The notes: generated by a model from the letters alone, not told the origin. A stretch of 5,548 nt of DNA from Thermoplasmatales archaeon (GCA_014874235.1 JACWAC010000086.1:1-5548), one strand, 5' to 3'; positions 1-5,488 are shown, counted from the stretch's first letter. Made by a program: numbers and translations.

Positions 1-8
1 TTAAAAGG

Positions 9-16
9 TTTTATAG
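9..16 (+). promoter_or_regulatory. Candidate TATA box of the rps13-srp54 operon
   Basis: TTTTATAG preceded by purine-rich AAAAGG, which could serve as a BRE. A start point about 25 bases downstream would fall near 38-40 and leave a leader of about 15 bases before the S13 ATG. Spacing fits archaeal promoters, but the window begins only 8 bases upstream, so transcription arriving from an upstream gene cannot be excluded. Confidence 0.45.
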
Positions 17-46
17 ATTAAACGTTTTTAGGTCTTGCTCTGCAGA

Positions 47-51
47 GTGAT
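47..51 (+). promoter_or_regulatory. Ribosome binding site for S13
   Basis: GTGAT matches the 3' half of the archaeal Shine-Dalgarno complement GGAGGTGAT and stands 3 bases before the ATG. That is correct spacing when aligned to the full motif. The same GTGAT arrangement occurs ahead of S4 (609-613), where it overlaps the S13 stop codon. It supports the ATG at 55 as the start. Confidence 0.5.
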
Positions 52-54
52 GAA

Positions 55-612
55 ATGGCTGAACAGAAAGTAAAGAATGAGAACATAAAATATATTGTTA
101 GACTTGCGAACACAAACCTGGACGGTACGAGACAGGCAGTGTACGCACTTTCAAACATAAGGGGAATTGGCTACAGGACCGCTGAAATCTTGCTAAAGAA
201 AATGAACATTCCCATGACTGTCAAACTGGGAGAAATAGAGGACGACAAGATAGAAGAGATCAAGGAAGCGATAGACAATAGATACCACGAGATCTATCCC
301 GCATGGACGCTCAATCACCAGAAGGACATCCAGACGGGTGATAATTTATTGAAAGTGGGACCCGACCTGGTAGTTGCACTGGAAGATGATATCAACAGGA
401 TGAGAAGGACGAGAAGTTACAAGGGAACAAGGCACGAGAAGGGAAAGAAGGTCAGGGGACAGAGGACAAGATCAAACGGAAGGAAGGGACTGGCTGTGGG
501 AGTTATAAGGAGGAGGGAAGGTCCTGCACCCGAGGGTGGAGCAGCGACACAAACTTCTACTCCGGCACCGGCAGCAGCACCAGCTCCGGCAGCGGTAGAA
601 ACGAAGAAGTGA
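55..612 (+). CDS. rps13: Small-subunit ribosomal protein uS13
   Basis: Head-of-small-subunit protein that contacts tRNA and the large subunit (bridge B1). The S13/H2TH-type core is clear: a conserved RLANTNLDG segment at residues 16-24, the helix-loop-helix NIRGIGYRTAEILLKK around 34-49, and the basic RNA/tRNA-contact stretch RGQRTRSNGRKG at 134-145. At 185 residues it is longer than the roughly 150-residue archaeal norm. The excess is a tail (about 156-185) made mostly of Ala, Pro and Thr ending in ETKK, which looks unstructured. It is the first gene of the operon, followed after 6 bases by S4. Family assignment is secure; the role of the tail is unknown. Confidence 0.97.
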   Translation: MAEQKVKNENIKYIVRLANTNLDGTRQAVYALSNIRGIGYRTAEILLKKMNIPMTVKLGEIEDDKIEEIKEAIDNRYHEIYPAWTLNHQKDIQTGDNLLKVGPDLVVALEDDINRMRRTRSYKGTRHEKGKKVRGQRTRSNGRKGLAVGVIRRREGPAPEGGAATQTSTPAPAAAPAPAAVETKK

Positions 613-618
613 TGATAA

Positions 619-1200
619 ATGGGAGATCCAAAAAAGATTAGGAAGAAGTACGAGACCCCGAGGCACCCGTTCGAGGGGGAGCGAATTAAGTCGGAAAATC
701 AGGTAGTTGGGGCGTACGGCCTCAAGAACAAGAGAGAATTGTGGAAGGCCGAGTCAGAACTCAAGAAATACAGGACAAACGCAATTGCCATCCAGGCTAG
801 TCTCAGGTTAGGAGATGCGAGGGCAGTAGAACAGATCAAGAGCATGGTGGGAAGACTTTCAAGGTACGGAATTCTCACCGAGAATGCATCGGCTGACGAC
901 ATACTTACGCTCAACGTCCAGTCATTCCTCGAGAGGAGACTTCAAACGCTGGTCATGAGGAAGGGGCTGGCTAGAACGGCGGGCATGGCAAGACAGCTGA
1001 TAGTCCACGGTCACATTTCGATAGGGGACAGGAAAGTGACCATCCCTGGGTACAAGGTACTCAAGACAGAGGAGGAATCCGTAAACTACGCTTCTAACTC
1101 GCCGCTCGCTAACGAGCTGCATCCTATGAGGATGGTGGGGGAGAATAAGCAAGGAGGAGGAGCGGGAGCGCAGGAACCTGAAAAGAAGGAGGGAGCATAA
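619..1200 (+). CDS. rps4: Small-subunit ribosomal protein uS4
   Basis: Primary 16S rRNA-binding assembly protein. The archaeal/eukaryotic-type N-terminus (GDPKKIRKKYETPRHPFE) is followed by a helical region (about 35-100) and an S4 RNA-binding domain at about 104-150 with the signature ARTAGMARQLIVHGHISIGDRKV. The C-terminal end (about 173-193) is a Gly/Glu/Lys-rich tail. Length 193 fits the archaeal family. The start follows a GTGAT motif that overlaps the S13 stop, and its stop overlaps the S11 start as TAATG, so translational coupling with both neighbours is likely. The gene order S13-S4-S11-RpoD is a conserved archaeal block. Confidence 0.97.
   Translation: MGDPKKIRKKYETPRHPFEGERIKSENQVVGAYGLKNKRELWKAESELKKYRTNAIAIQASLRLGDARAVEQIKSMVGRLSRYGILTENASADDILTLNVQSFLERRLQTLVMRKGLARTAGMARQLIVHGHISIGDRKVTIPGYKVLKTEEESVNYASNSPLANELHPMRMVGENKQGGGAGAQEPEKKEGA
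1188..1195 (+). promoter_or_regulatory. Ribosome binding site for S11 within the S4 gene
   Basis: GGAGGGAG lies 4 bases ahead of the S11 ATG at 1200 and sits inside the last codons of S4. Together with the TAATG stop/start overlap it fixes the S11 start and indicates coupled translation. Confidence 0.6.
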
Positions 1201-1583
1201 TGGGAAAGTTGGGAGTAGTAAACATATTTGCATCGCAGAACAACACTGTTATCACCGTCACTGACATAACTGGGGCCGAGACGCTTGCAAAGGCATCTGG
1301 CGGAATGGTTGTGAAGGCGGACAGGGACGAGAGTTCTCCGTATGCGGCGATGAAGGAGATTGATCTCATTGTCGAGAAGCTGAGGGAGAAAGAGATCACC
1401 GACGTCGTTATCAAGATCAGAGCTCCGGGAGGAGCGAGGAGCCACAACCCTGGACCGGGTGCTCAGGCAGCAGTCAGGGCGCTTGCAAGGGCAGGCATCA
1501 AGATCGCAAGAATCGAGGATGCCACACCCATTCCCCACGACGGAACGAAGAAGAAGGGGGGGAAGAGGGGAAGGAGAGTATGA
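1200..1583 (+). CDS. rps11: Small-subunit ribosomal protein uS11
   Basis: Platform protein of the 30S subunit near the mRNA exit/E site. The S11 signature is unmistakable: an N-terminal beta region VVNIFASQNNTVITVTDITG at residues 6-25, the PGGARSHNPGPGAQAAVRALARAG block at 76-99, and RIEDATPIPHDG at 104-115 followed by the usual basic tail ending RGRRV. Length 127 is standard. It overlaps S4 by one base and rpoD by four bases (ATGA), so it lies in the middle of a translationally coupled chain. No anomalies seen. Confidence 0.98.
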   Translation: MGKLGVVNIFASQNNTVITVTDITGAETLAKASGGMVVKADRDESSPYAAMKEIDLIVEKLREKEITDVVIKIRAPGGARSHNPGPGAQAAVRALARAGIKIARIEDATPIPHDGTKKKGGKRGRRV

Positions 1584-2401
1584 GCGAGAACGTCAAGATC
1601 ATCGAAGAGGGCGATTCTTTCATCCGTTTCGAAATAAGCGGCATAACTCCAGCCTATGCCAATTTGCTGAGGAGGACCCTCATAAACGATATCCCCAAAT
1701 TGGCTATTTCAAAGGTCAATTTCCACCACGGTGAAATAAGACAAGAGGGGGAGAAGGTCTATTCTTCTCTGACCTCACTGTTCGACGAAGTGATAGCATC
1801 GAGATTGGGTATGGTTCCACTGCCCACCGACCTGAAAATGAACGAAAGGGAAACCTGCAGCTGCGGTGGAGCGGGGTGTTCACTCTGCACCGTCAATTAC
1901 AGCATCTTCGTGGTTGGCCCGAAGAAGGTCATGAGCGGGGACCTGGTGGCGATTGGGGACTCCAAGATGTCACCGGACGACAAGGAAATCCCAATAGTGG
2001 AGCTGAACGAACGTCAGGCAATGATGCTAGATGCCGAGGCATACGTCGGGAGGGCAAGGGAGCATGCGAGATTCCAGACGACGAGTGGTGTCTCGTACAG
2101 ATATGGAAGGGAATTAAAGGTATCTGCCAAGGAGCTTGAGCTGGAAGAGGTCATAAAGCACTCCCCCAGGAACGTCCTCAAGAAGAACGACAAGGAAGTA
2201 ATATTCACTGCGGACTATCCGTCCAAATACATCGGAAAGCTCTACAGGATGGATACGCTGGAAGTCAAGGAAGACGAAACAAGGTTTATATTCTATTTTG
2301 AAACTGATGGTAGCCTGAAACCGAGACAGGTTCTTGACTACGCTCTTTCCAGAATAAAGGAAAGGCTCTCAGGAATCGTTGAGAAAGTTCCGGGCGAGTG
2401 A
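1580..2401 (+). CDS. rpoD: DNA-directed RNA polymerase subunit D (Rpo3)
   Basis: Archaeal homologue of Rpb3 and of bacterial alpha; with subunit L it forms the assembly platform of RNA polymerase. The N-terminal dimerisation region is clear (NVKIIEEGDSFIRFEISGITPAYANLLRRTLI, residues 4-35), as is ISKVNFHH...SSLTSLFDEVIASRLGMVPLPTD at 43-84. The insertion domain contains C93-x-C95-x4-C100-x2-C103, laid out like the zinc loop of yeast Rpb3. The final GSLKPRQVLDYALSRIKERL (244-263) is the closing dimerisation helix. The ferredoxin-like domain region (about 176-232) has no cysteine at all; HSP at 194-196 stands where a CP cluster ligand is usual. The 4Fe-4S cluster found in some archaeal D subunits therefore cannot form here. 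Length 273 is normal. Confidence 0.96.
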   Translation: MSENVKIIEEGDSFIRFEISGITPAYANLLRRTLINDIPKLAISKVNFHHGEIRQEGEKVYSSLTSLFDEVIASRLGMVPLPTDLKMNERETCSCGGAGCSLCTVNYSIFVVGPKKVMSGDLVAIGDSKMSPDDKEIPIVELNERQAMMLDAEAYVGRAREHARFQTTSGVSYRYGRELKVSAKELELEEVIKHSPRNVLKKNDKEVIFTADYPSKYIGKLYRMDTLEVKEDETRFIFYFETDGSLKPRQVLDYALSRIKERLSGIVEKVPGE

Positions 2402-2408
2402 CTGGAAT

Positions 2409-2414
2409 AGGTGA
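2409..2414 (+). promoter_or_regulatory. Ribosome binding site for SRP54
   Basis: AGGTGA, a six-base match to the archaeal Shine-Dalgarno complement, stands 6 bases before the ATG at 2421 in the 19-base gap after rpoD. It supports both this start and independent initiation of translation in the operon. Confidence 0.6.
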
Positions 2415-2420
2415 AATAGA

Positions 2421-3785
2421 ATGGTACTGGATTCCCTAGCGAAGAGCCTGCGTGATGCCCTCAAGCGGATCAACAAGAGCGCACTTGTAGACGATAGATT
2501 GGTGGAAGAGATCGTGAAGGAGATGCAGCGCGCTCTTTTGATGGCAGACGTTGACGTCAGTCTGACTCTGGATATCACGAACAGCGTCGAGAGGAGGGCA
2601 AAGGAGGAACCCGTACCCAAGAACTCCAATCCCAGAAATCACCTGATCAAGATCATCTATGAAGAACTTCTTAGGATCCTCGGAAAACCGAGGGAATTCC
2701 ACGTTAAACCTGCGACACTGATGCTGGTGGGACTGTACGGACAGGGAAAGACAACGAGTGCTGGAAAACTGGCCAAATTCTATCTCAAGCACGGTTACAA
2801 AGTTGTTCTCGTTGCAGCCGACACCCAGAGACTGGGAGCCTACGAGCAGCTGGAGCAGGTATCTACTTCAGTTGGTGCGAGTTTCTATGGTATCTATGGA
2901 GAGAAGGACAGCAGAAAGGTCGTCAAGGAAGCGCTTGAAAAATTTAGGGATTGGGATGTCAAGATCATAGATACGAGCGGCAGGAATGCAATAGATTCTT
3001 CCCTTACCAAGGAGATTTCAGACATAAATTCGTTTGTCAACCCGGACGAGGTCGTGTTGATCCTGGACGCGAGTATAGGTCAGCAGGCAGGGAAGCAGGC
3101 AAAGGCATTCAACGATTCCGTTAAGATTACGGGGGTATACATCACGAAACTGGATGGCACGGCGAAGGGAGGGGGAGCCCTGAGTGCAGTCGCATCCACG
3201 GGAGCGCCTATCCTCTTCATCGGAACCGGGGAACACATGGAGGACATGGAATACTTCAATCCAGCAAGGTTCCTGTCGAGGTTGCTGGGAATGGGCGACT
3301 TCGAGACTTTGATGGCTGCAGCCAAGGAATTCCAAAAGGAAATCGACGAGAACTCAATGGAAAAAATGGTCGCAGGTAAGTTCACACTGAAGGAGATGTA
3401 CGATGTATGGGACCAGATGAACAAGCCCGGTCTTTTCAAGAAACTCTTCGACTCGCTTCCTATGGCAGCGGGAGGAATGAAGAAGGACATGGACGACAAT
3501 TTTTTTGATGAGTCGGAGACAAAGCTGAAAAAGTACAAGACCATAATGGATTCAATGACGTACTACGAAATGGAAAACCCAGATGAGATCAAGGGATCCA
3601 GGGTGGAGAGGATAGCTTCCGGTTCTGGTTATAACACCTCTGACGTCAAGGACTTACTCAAGGATTACAAGAGAGTAAAGGACATGGTCAAGAACATCAA
3701 GGGGAACAGGAAGATACTCAGCATGATGAAGAAGCAGTTCAAGGGTGGACAACTCCCTGAAGATTTTAGCAAACTAACTCAGTGA
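2421..3785 (+). CDS. srp54: Signal recognition particle GTPase SRP54 (Ffh)
   Basis: Cytosolic GTPase that binds 7S RNA and signal sequences and docks on FtsY at the membrane. The helical N domain covers about 1-95. The G domain has the P-loop GLYGQGKTT (104-112), G2/insertion-box entry DTQRLGAYEQL (134-144), G3 DTSGR (184-188), DASIGQQA (216-223), G4 TKLDGTAKGGG (242-252) and closing GTGE (268-271). The methionine-rich M domain (about 300-440) contains SRVERIASGSG (393-403), the RNA/signal-sequence helix-turn-helix region. Length 454 is typical. Two motif positions are unusual: P-loop YGQ instead of the common QGS, and RLGA instead of RPAA. Cotranscription with rpoD is likely from spacing. 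Confidence 0.97.
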   Translation: MVLDSLAKSLRDALKRINKSALVDDRLVEEIVKEMQRALLMADVDVSLTLDITNSVERRAKEEPVPKNSNPRNHLIKIIYEELLRILGKPREFHVKPATLMLVGLYGQGKTTSAGKLAKFYLKHGYKVVLVAADTQRLGAYEQLEQVSTSVGASFYGIYGEKDSRKVVKEALEKFRDWDVKIIDTSGRNAIDSSLTKEISDINSFVNPDEVVLILDASIGQQAGKQAKAFNDSVKITGVYITKLDGTAKGGGALSAVASTGAPILFIGTGEHMEDMEYFNPARFLSRLLGMGDFETLMAAAKEFQKEIDENSMEKMVAGKFTLKEMYDVWDQMNKPGLFKKLFDSLPMAAGGMKKDMDDNFFDESETKLKKYKTIMDSMTYYEMENPDEIKGSRVERIASGSGYNTSDVKDLLKDYKRVKDMVKNIKGNRKILSMMKKQFKGGQLPEDFSKLTQ

Positions 3786-4276
3786 GCATACTCTATAAAT
3801 TTCTCTTCCAAGTGTTTTTTTATGAGCTGCTGATAGATTTCCCCATTCGTTCTAGCTGCTTCTCCCACCGTACTGTCGCATTTTATAATCTTTGCGGGTG
3901 ACCCTACTGCGAGACAATTCTTTCCAATCACAGTGCCGGAAGTGACCAGGGCCCCTGCTCCTATGATTGCCCCCTCTTCTACGACCGAACCAGATAATAA
4001 TATACTCCCCATTCCAATGAGAGCGTTAGAAGCCACAGTAGCGCCGTGGACTATTGCCCCGTGACCGATTGAGACGTTTTCGCCGATCTCGGTTTTGTTT
4101 TCTCTGTCACAGTGAATGACAACGTTGTCCTGAACGTTAGAATTCTTGCGTATGTTCACTGAGTTCTGGTCTGCTCTGATCACGACTCCAAAGAATATTC
4201 CCACATTGTCTTCTAGATTTACGTCTCCGATCAAAGTGGCATTGTGAGCTATGAAAACGTTCTTTCCCACCTTCAT
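3779..4276 (-). CDS. Gamma-carbonic-anhydrase-family hexapeptide-repeat protein
   Basis: Left-handed beta-helix protein of the gamma-CA/YrdA/PaaY-like group; such proteins are trimers that bind metal between subunits. Hexapeptide repeats run from about residue 5 to 125. The three zinc-ligand histidines expected for the family are present: H55, H72 and H77. The Cam-equivalent R34, D36 and Q49 (six residues before the first His) are also seen. The acidic proton-shuttle loop of Methanosarcina Cam is absent, as in the shorter CamH/YrdA-type members. The C-terminal helix (about 143-163) follows the coil. Carbonic anhydrase activity is plausible but not proven, because several relatives show none in isolation. 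Length 165 is close to the family norm. It is transcribed alone and converges on srp54 with a 7-base overlap. Confidence 0.9.
   Translation of the reverse strand: MKVGKNVFIAHNATLIGDVNLEDNVGIFFGVVIRADQNSVNIRKNSNVQDNVVIHCDRENKTEIGENVSIGHGAIVHGATVASNALIGMGSILLSGSVVEEGAIIGAGALVTSGTVIGKNCLAVGSPAKIIKCDSTVGEAARTNGEIYQQLIKKHLEEKFIEYAH
3803..3821 (+). terminator. Candidate oligo-T terminator for the srp54 operon
   Basis: A run of seven T at 3815-3821 follows a T/C-rich stretch, 30 bases past the srp54 stop. Archaeal polymerases can terminate on oligo-T tracts without a hairpin. It lies antisense inside the C-terminal end of the convergent carbonic-anhydrase-like gene. No better site is seen between the two genes because they overlap. 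Confidence 0.4.
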
Positions 4277-4292
4277 ATGGCTTAAGGGTTTG

Positions 4293-4303
4293 AAAATATT
4301 TAT
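4293..4303 (-). promoter_or_regulatory. Candidate TATA box of the carbonic-anhydrase-like gene
   Basis: Read on the - strand, an A-rich stretch leads into ATAAATATTTT, centred about 24 bases before the ATG at 4276. That spacing places the transcription start at or next to the start codon, so the mRNA is probably leaderless; no Shine-Dalgarno match is present in the sequence between. Confidence 0.5.
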
Positions 4304-4320
4304 TTTTGCCGAGCGAAAGA

Positions 4321-4348
4321 CCCTTCCGACAGGGAGGGGAGGATGTCA
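4321..4348 (+). mobile_element. Right-end-like remnant of an IS200/IS605-family element
   Basis: CCCTTCC (4321-4327) pairs with GGGAGGG (4332-4338) around a GACA tetraloop; the stem is 7 bp with one T-G wobble. It is followed by GGAGGATGTCAC. A G/C-rich hairpin followed by GGGGAGGATGTCA is the layout I recall for the right end of many archaeal and bacterial TnpB-carrying IS200/IS605 elements, where it also forms the 3' part of the omega RNA. No tnpB reading frame or left end is present; the neighbouring gene promoter begins about 15 bases to the left. Read on the - strand, the same hairpin followed by TCTTTCG could instead act as a weak terminator for the HEPN operon. Confidence 0.45.
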
Positions 4349-4394
4349 CTGATTTCTTCTGGATATCGGCCTGTTCAAGTAGATTCATATCCTA

Positions 4395-4499
4395 TTCGTC
4401 AAAATCTCAATCAAATGATACTATTGCATCCACCTCTATATTCTTGGCCACACAGTACTGCAGAGCGTCAATGAAATCCAGATTGTTAACTCTCAGGAT
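4395..4499 (-). pseudogene. C-terminal remnant of a PIN-domain (VapC-like) protein
   Basis: On the - strand, directly after the HEPN stop codon and in the same frame, the translation reads ILRVNNLDFIDALQYC, then VAKNIEVDAIVSFD, a TGA at 4407-4409, DFDE, and a TAG at 4392-4394. The pattern (hydrophobic)DALxxxxAxxxxxxAIVSFDxDFD is the C-terminal half of PIN domains, which carry the third and fourth acidic residues of the nuclease site. SFD-TGA-DFD is one base from SFDRDFD (AGA to TGA). The N-terminal two thirds of the domain, with the first catalytic Asp, are missing. What remains is therefore a decayed fragment, probably joined to the HEPN gene by a deletion. Beyond the TAG the frame continues with DMNLLEQADI, which may be the old C-terminus. 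PIN identity rests on about 35 residues. Confidence 0.6.
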
Positions 4500-4910
4500 T
4501 CATTCAAGCACAACCTTCTTGCATATATCAAGCACTTTCTCGGCCTTTGGCAAATAATCCGAGGCGAGATCTTTGAAGTCAATCTCTGGTTGTTCAGATT
4601 CAAACAGATAAGCCGCTGAATTCCTGTAATCCAGTAAATCAGTGTAGATATCCAGAATGAAGTCTTGATTTTCCTTGATGAGTTTCAGCCCCCTTCTCTC
4701 ATTTGAATATTCCACTAACAACTTTGAGATATCGTGAACTTTAGGGACATTTATTCCCTGTGATAGGAGAGCCGCCTTAAGCGATATCTCTACCTCCATC
4801 TCCAGGCTGTAGATTGCTGCACTGTACTGACCGTCTCTAATGTTGCTCTTAGCTGATCCCAACCAAATTTCTGCATTATTTAGTGCCAATTTTGTCTTTT
4901 CTATTCCCAT
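4500..4910 (-). CDS. HEPN-domain protein (putative HepT-like toxin or partner of MNT)
   Basis: Small all-alpha protein of the HEPN superfamily, usually encoded beside a minimal nucleotidyltransferase. Recognisable parts are QYSAAIYSLEMEVEISLKAALLSQGINVPKVHDI (residues 28-61), which is the paired-helix core with the conserved E..LKA..L..G...P..HD pattern, and DLLDYRNSAAYLFES (91-105), the second conserved helix. In ribonuclease HEPN toxins this helix carries R-x4-6-H, often RxxxxHxY. Here R96 is followed by Y101 at the histidine position, so catalytic activity is uncertain. It starts inside the MNT gene (10-base overlap) behind a strong GGAGGT, which indicates coupled translation. Length 136 is normal. 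If the pair works as MntA/HepT, the MNT would neutralise HEPN by AMP transfer to a tyrosine; that is inference here. Confidence 0.82.
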   Translation of the reverse strand: MGIEKTKLALNNAEIWLGSAKSNIRDGQYSAAIYSLEMEVEISLKAALLSQGINVPKVHDISKLLVEYSNERRGLKLIKENQDFILDIYTDLLDYRNSAAYLFESEQPEIDFKDLASDYLPKAEKVLDICKKVVLE

Positions 4911-5488
4911 TCCAAAACCTCCATTCCTTGGCGAATTATCCGTTTATGTCTTATCTTTCTCAGTGAATAAATGAATTCTGTCGCAACATTCTCTCTTTCA
5001 AATAAGGTAATCCCATAGTCCAAAATGTCCAGAAAAATAGGTGTAAACTCCTTGATGTCCTTCAGGGAGACAATCAGCGGACTTATACGCATATATAGTC
5101 CGTTCTTAATGAGTGCGTCGTTCATGTCGTCTGCAAATATGGCTGCTTTCTTGAAGGTGGTTTTGTAGAAGTGAAATTTGTTATCATCTACAATTAGGAG
5201 GATGTCCACGTCGCTGAATTTATTGTAAGTTCCCTTGGCAACAGAACCAAACAGAATTGCTCCCTTGAGATTGCCATCTCTTGATGACTCCGATATAAAT
5301 TTGTTGATGTAATCCTTCAGTTCTGGCTTTAACTTCTGGAAAATGAGCCTCTTCCGGACGTACTCATCGATCACGTCGGAGAGTGTGGTTCTCCTTCTAG
5401 AACCTGCCATCATAAGATTCTTGGCTTCCTGCAGAGCGGAATATGCTTTTGTCGTCAGCATTGCTGGTTTGTATTCCTTTTCGTTCAC
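4901..5488 (-). CDS. Minimal nucleotidyltransferase with N-terminal ribbon-helix-helix-like segment
   Basis: Probable antitoxin partner of the HEPN protein. Residues 74-100 carry the polymerase-beta-type NT core: GAILFGSVAKGT, then SDVDILLIV, giving GS (81-82) and DxD (D93, D95) as in GSx10DxD enzymes such as MntA. A clear third catalytic Asp is not seen; the strand RISPLIV (134-140) occupies the expected place. Residues about 5-48 look like a ribbon-helix-helix/VapB-type DNA-binding unit: a short strand (KPAMLT), helix TKAYSALQEAK, turn GSRRRT, helix TLSDVIDEYVRKRL. The start chosen is GTG at 5488, because the ATG at 5461 (186 residues) would remove the presumed beta strand, and a TATA box sits about 26 bases ahead of the GTG. 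The C-terminus (170-195) is basic and helical. Confidence 0.82.
   Translation of the reverse strand: MNEKEYKPAMLTTKAYSALQEAKNLMMAGSRRRTTLSDVIDEYVRKRLIFQKLKPELKDYINKFISESSRDGNLKGAILFGSVAKGTYNKFSDVDILLIVDDNKFHFYKTTFKKAAIFADDMNDALIKNGLYMRISPLIVSLKDIKEFTPIFLDILDYGITLFERENVATEFIYSLRKIRHKRIIRQGMEVLEWE
4917..4922 (-). promoter_or_regulatory. Ribosome binding site for the HEPN gene
   Basis: GGAGGT on the - strand, 6 bases before the ATG at 4910, lies inside the last codons of the MNT gene. It is the strongest Shine-Dalgarno match in the accessory region and fixes the HEPN start. The strong site could favour HEPN synthesis relative to the upstream gene, which shows no such motif. Confidence 0.65.

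Noticed and set aside
1086..1538. 150-residue open frame on the - strand across S4 and S11
   Set aside because: Antisense to two unmistakable ribosomal protein genes; rich in Ser/Arg/Cys with no family resemblance.
3080..3544. 154-residue open frame on the - strand inside srp54
   Set aside because: Antisense to the conserved G and M domains of SRP54; no recognisable motif or start signal.
3779..4276. Acyltransferase function for the hexapeptide-repeat protein
   Set aside because: The H55/H72/H77 metal triad and the R34/D36/Q49 set fit the gamma-carbonic-anhydrase family better than hexapeptide acyltransferases.
4137..4388. 83-residue - strand frame overlapping the start of the carbonic-anhydrase-like gene
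   Set aside because: The upstream part continues the frame of the PIN relic, but it then runs out of frame through a conserved gene, so it is not a gene of its own.
4392..4409. TGA and TAG in the PIN relic as recoded codons (selenocysteine or pyrrolysine)
   Set aside because: Two different stops within 18 bases, a missing N-terminal half and no supporting RNA structure point to simple decay.
4306..4557. 83-residue + strand frame across the intergenic region and the HEPN end
   Set aside because: Its opposite strand carries the HEPN C-terminus and the PIN relic; the translation is Ser-rich and resembles nothing known.
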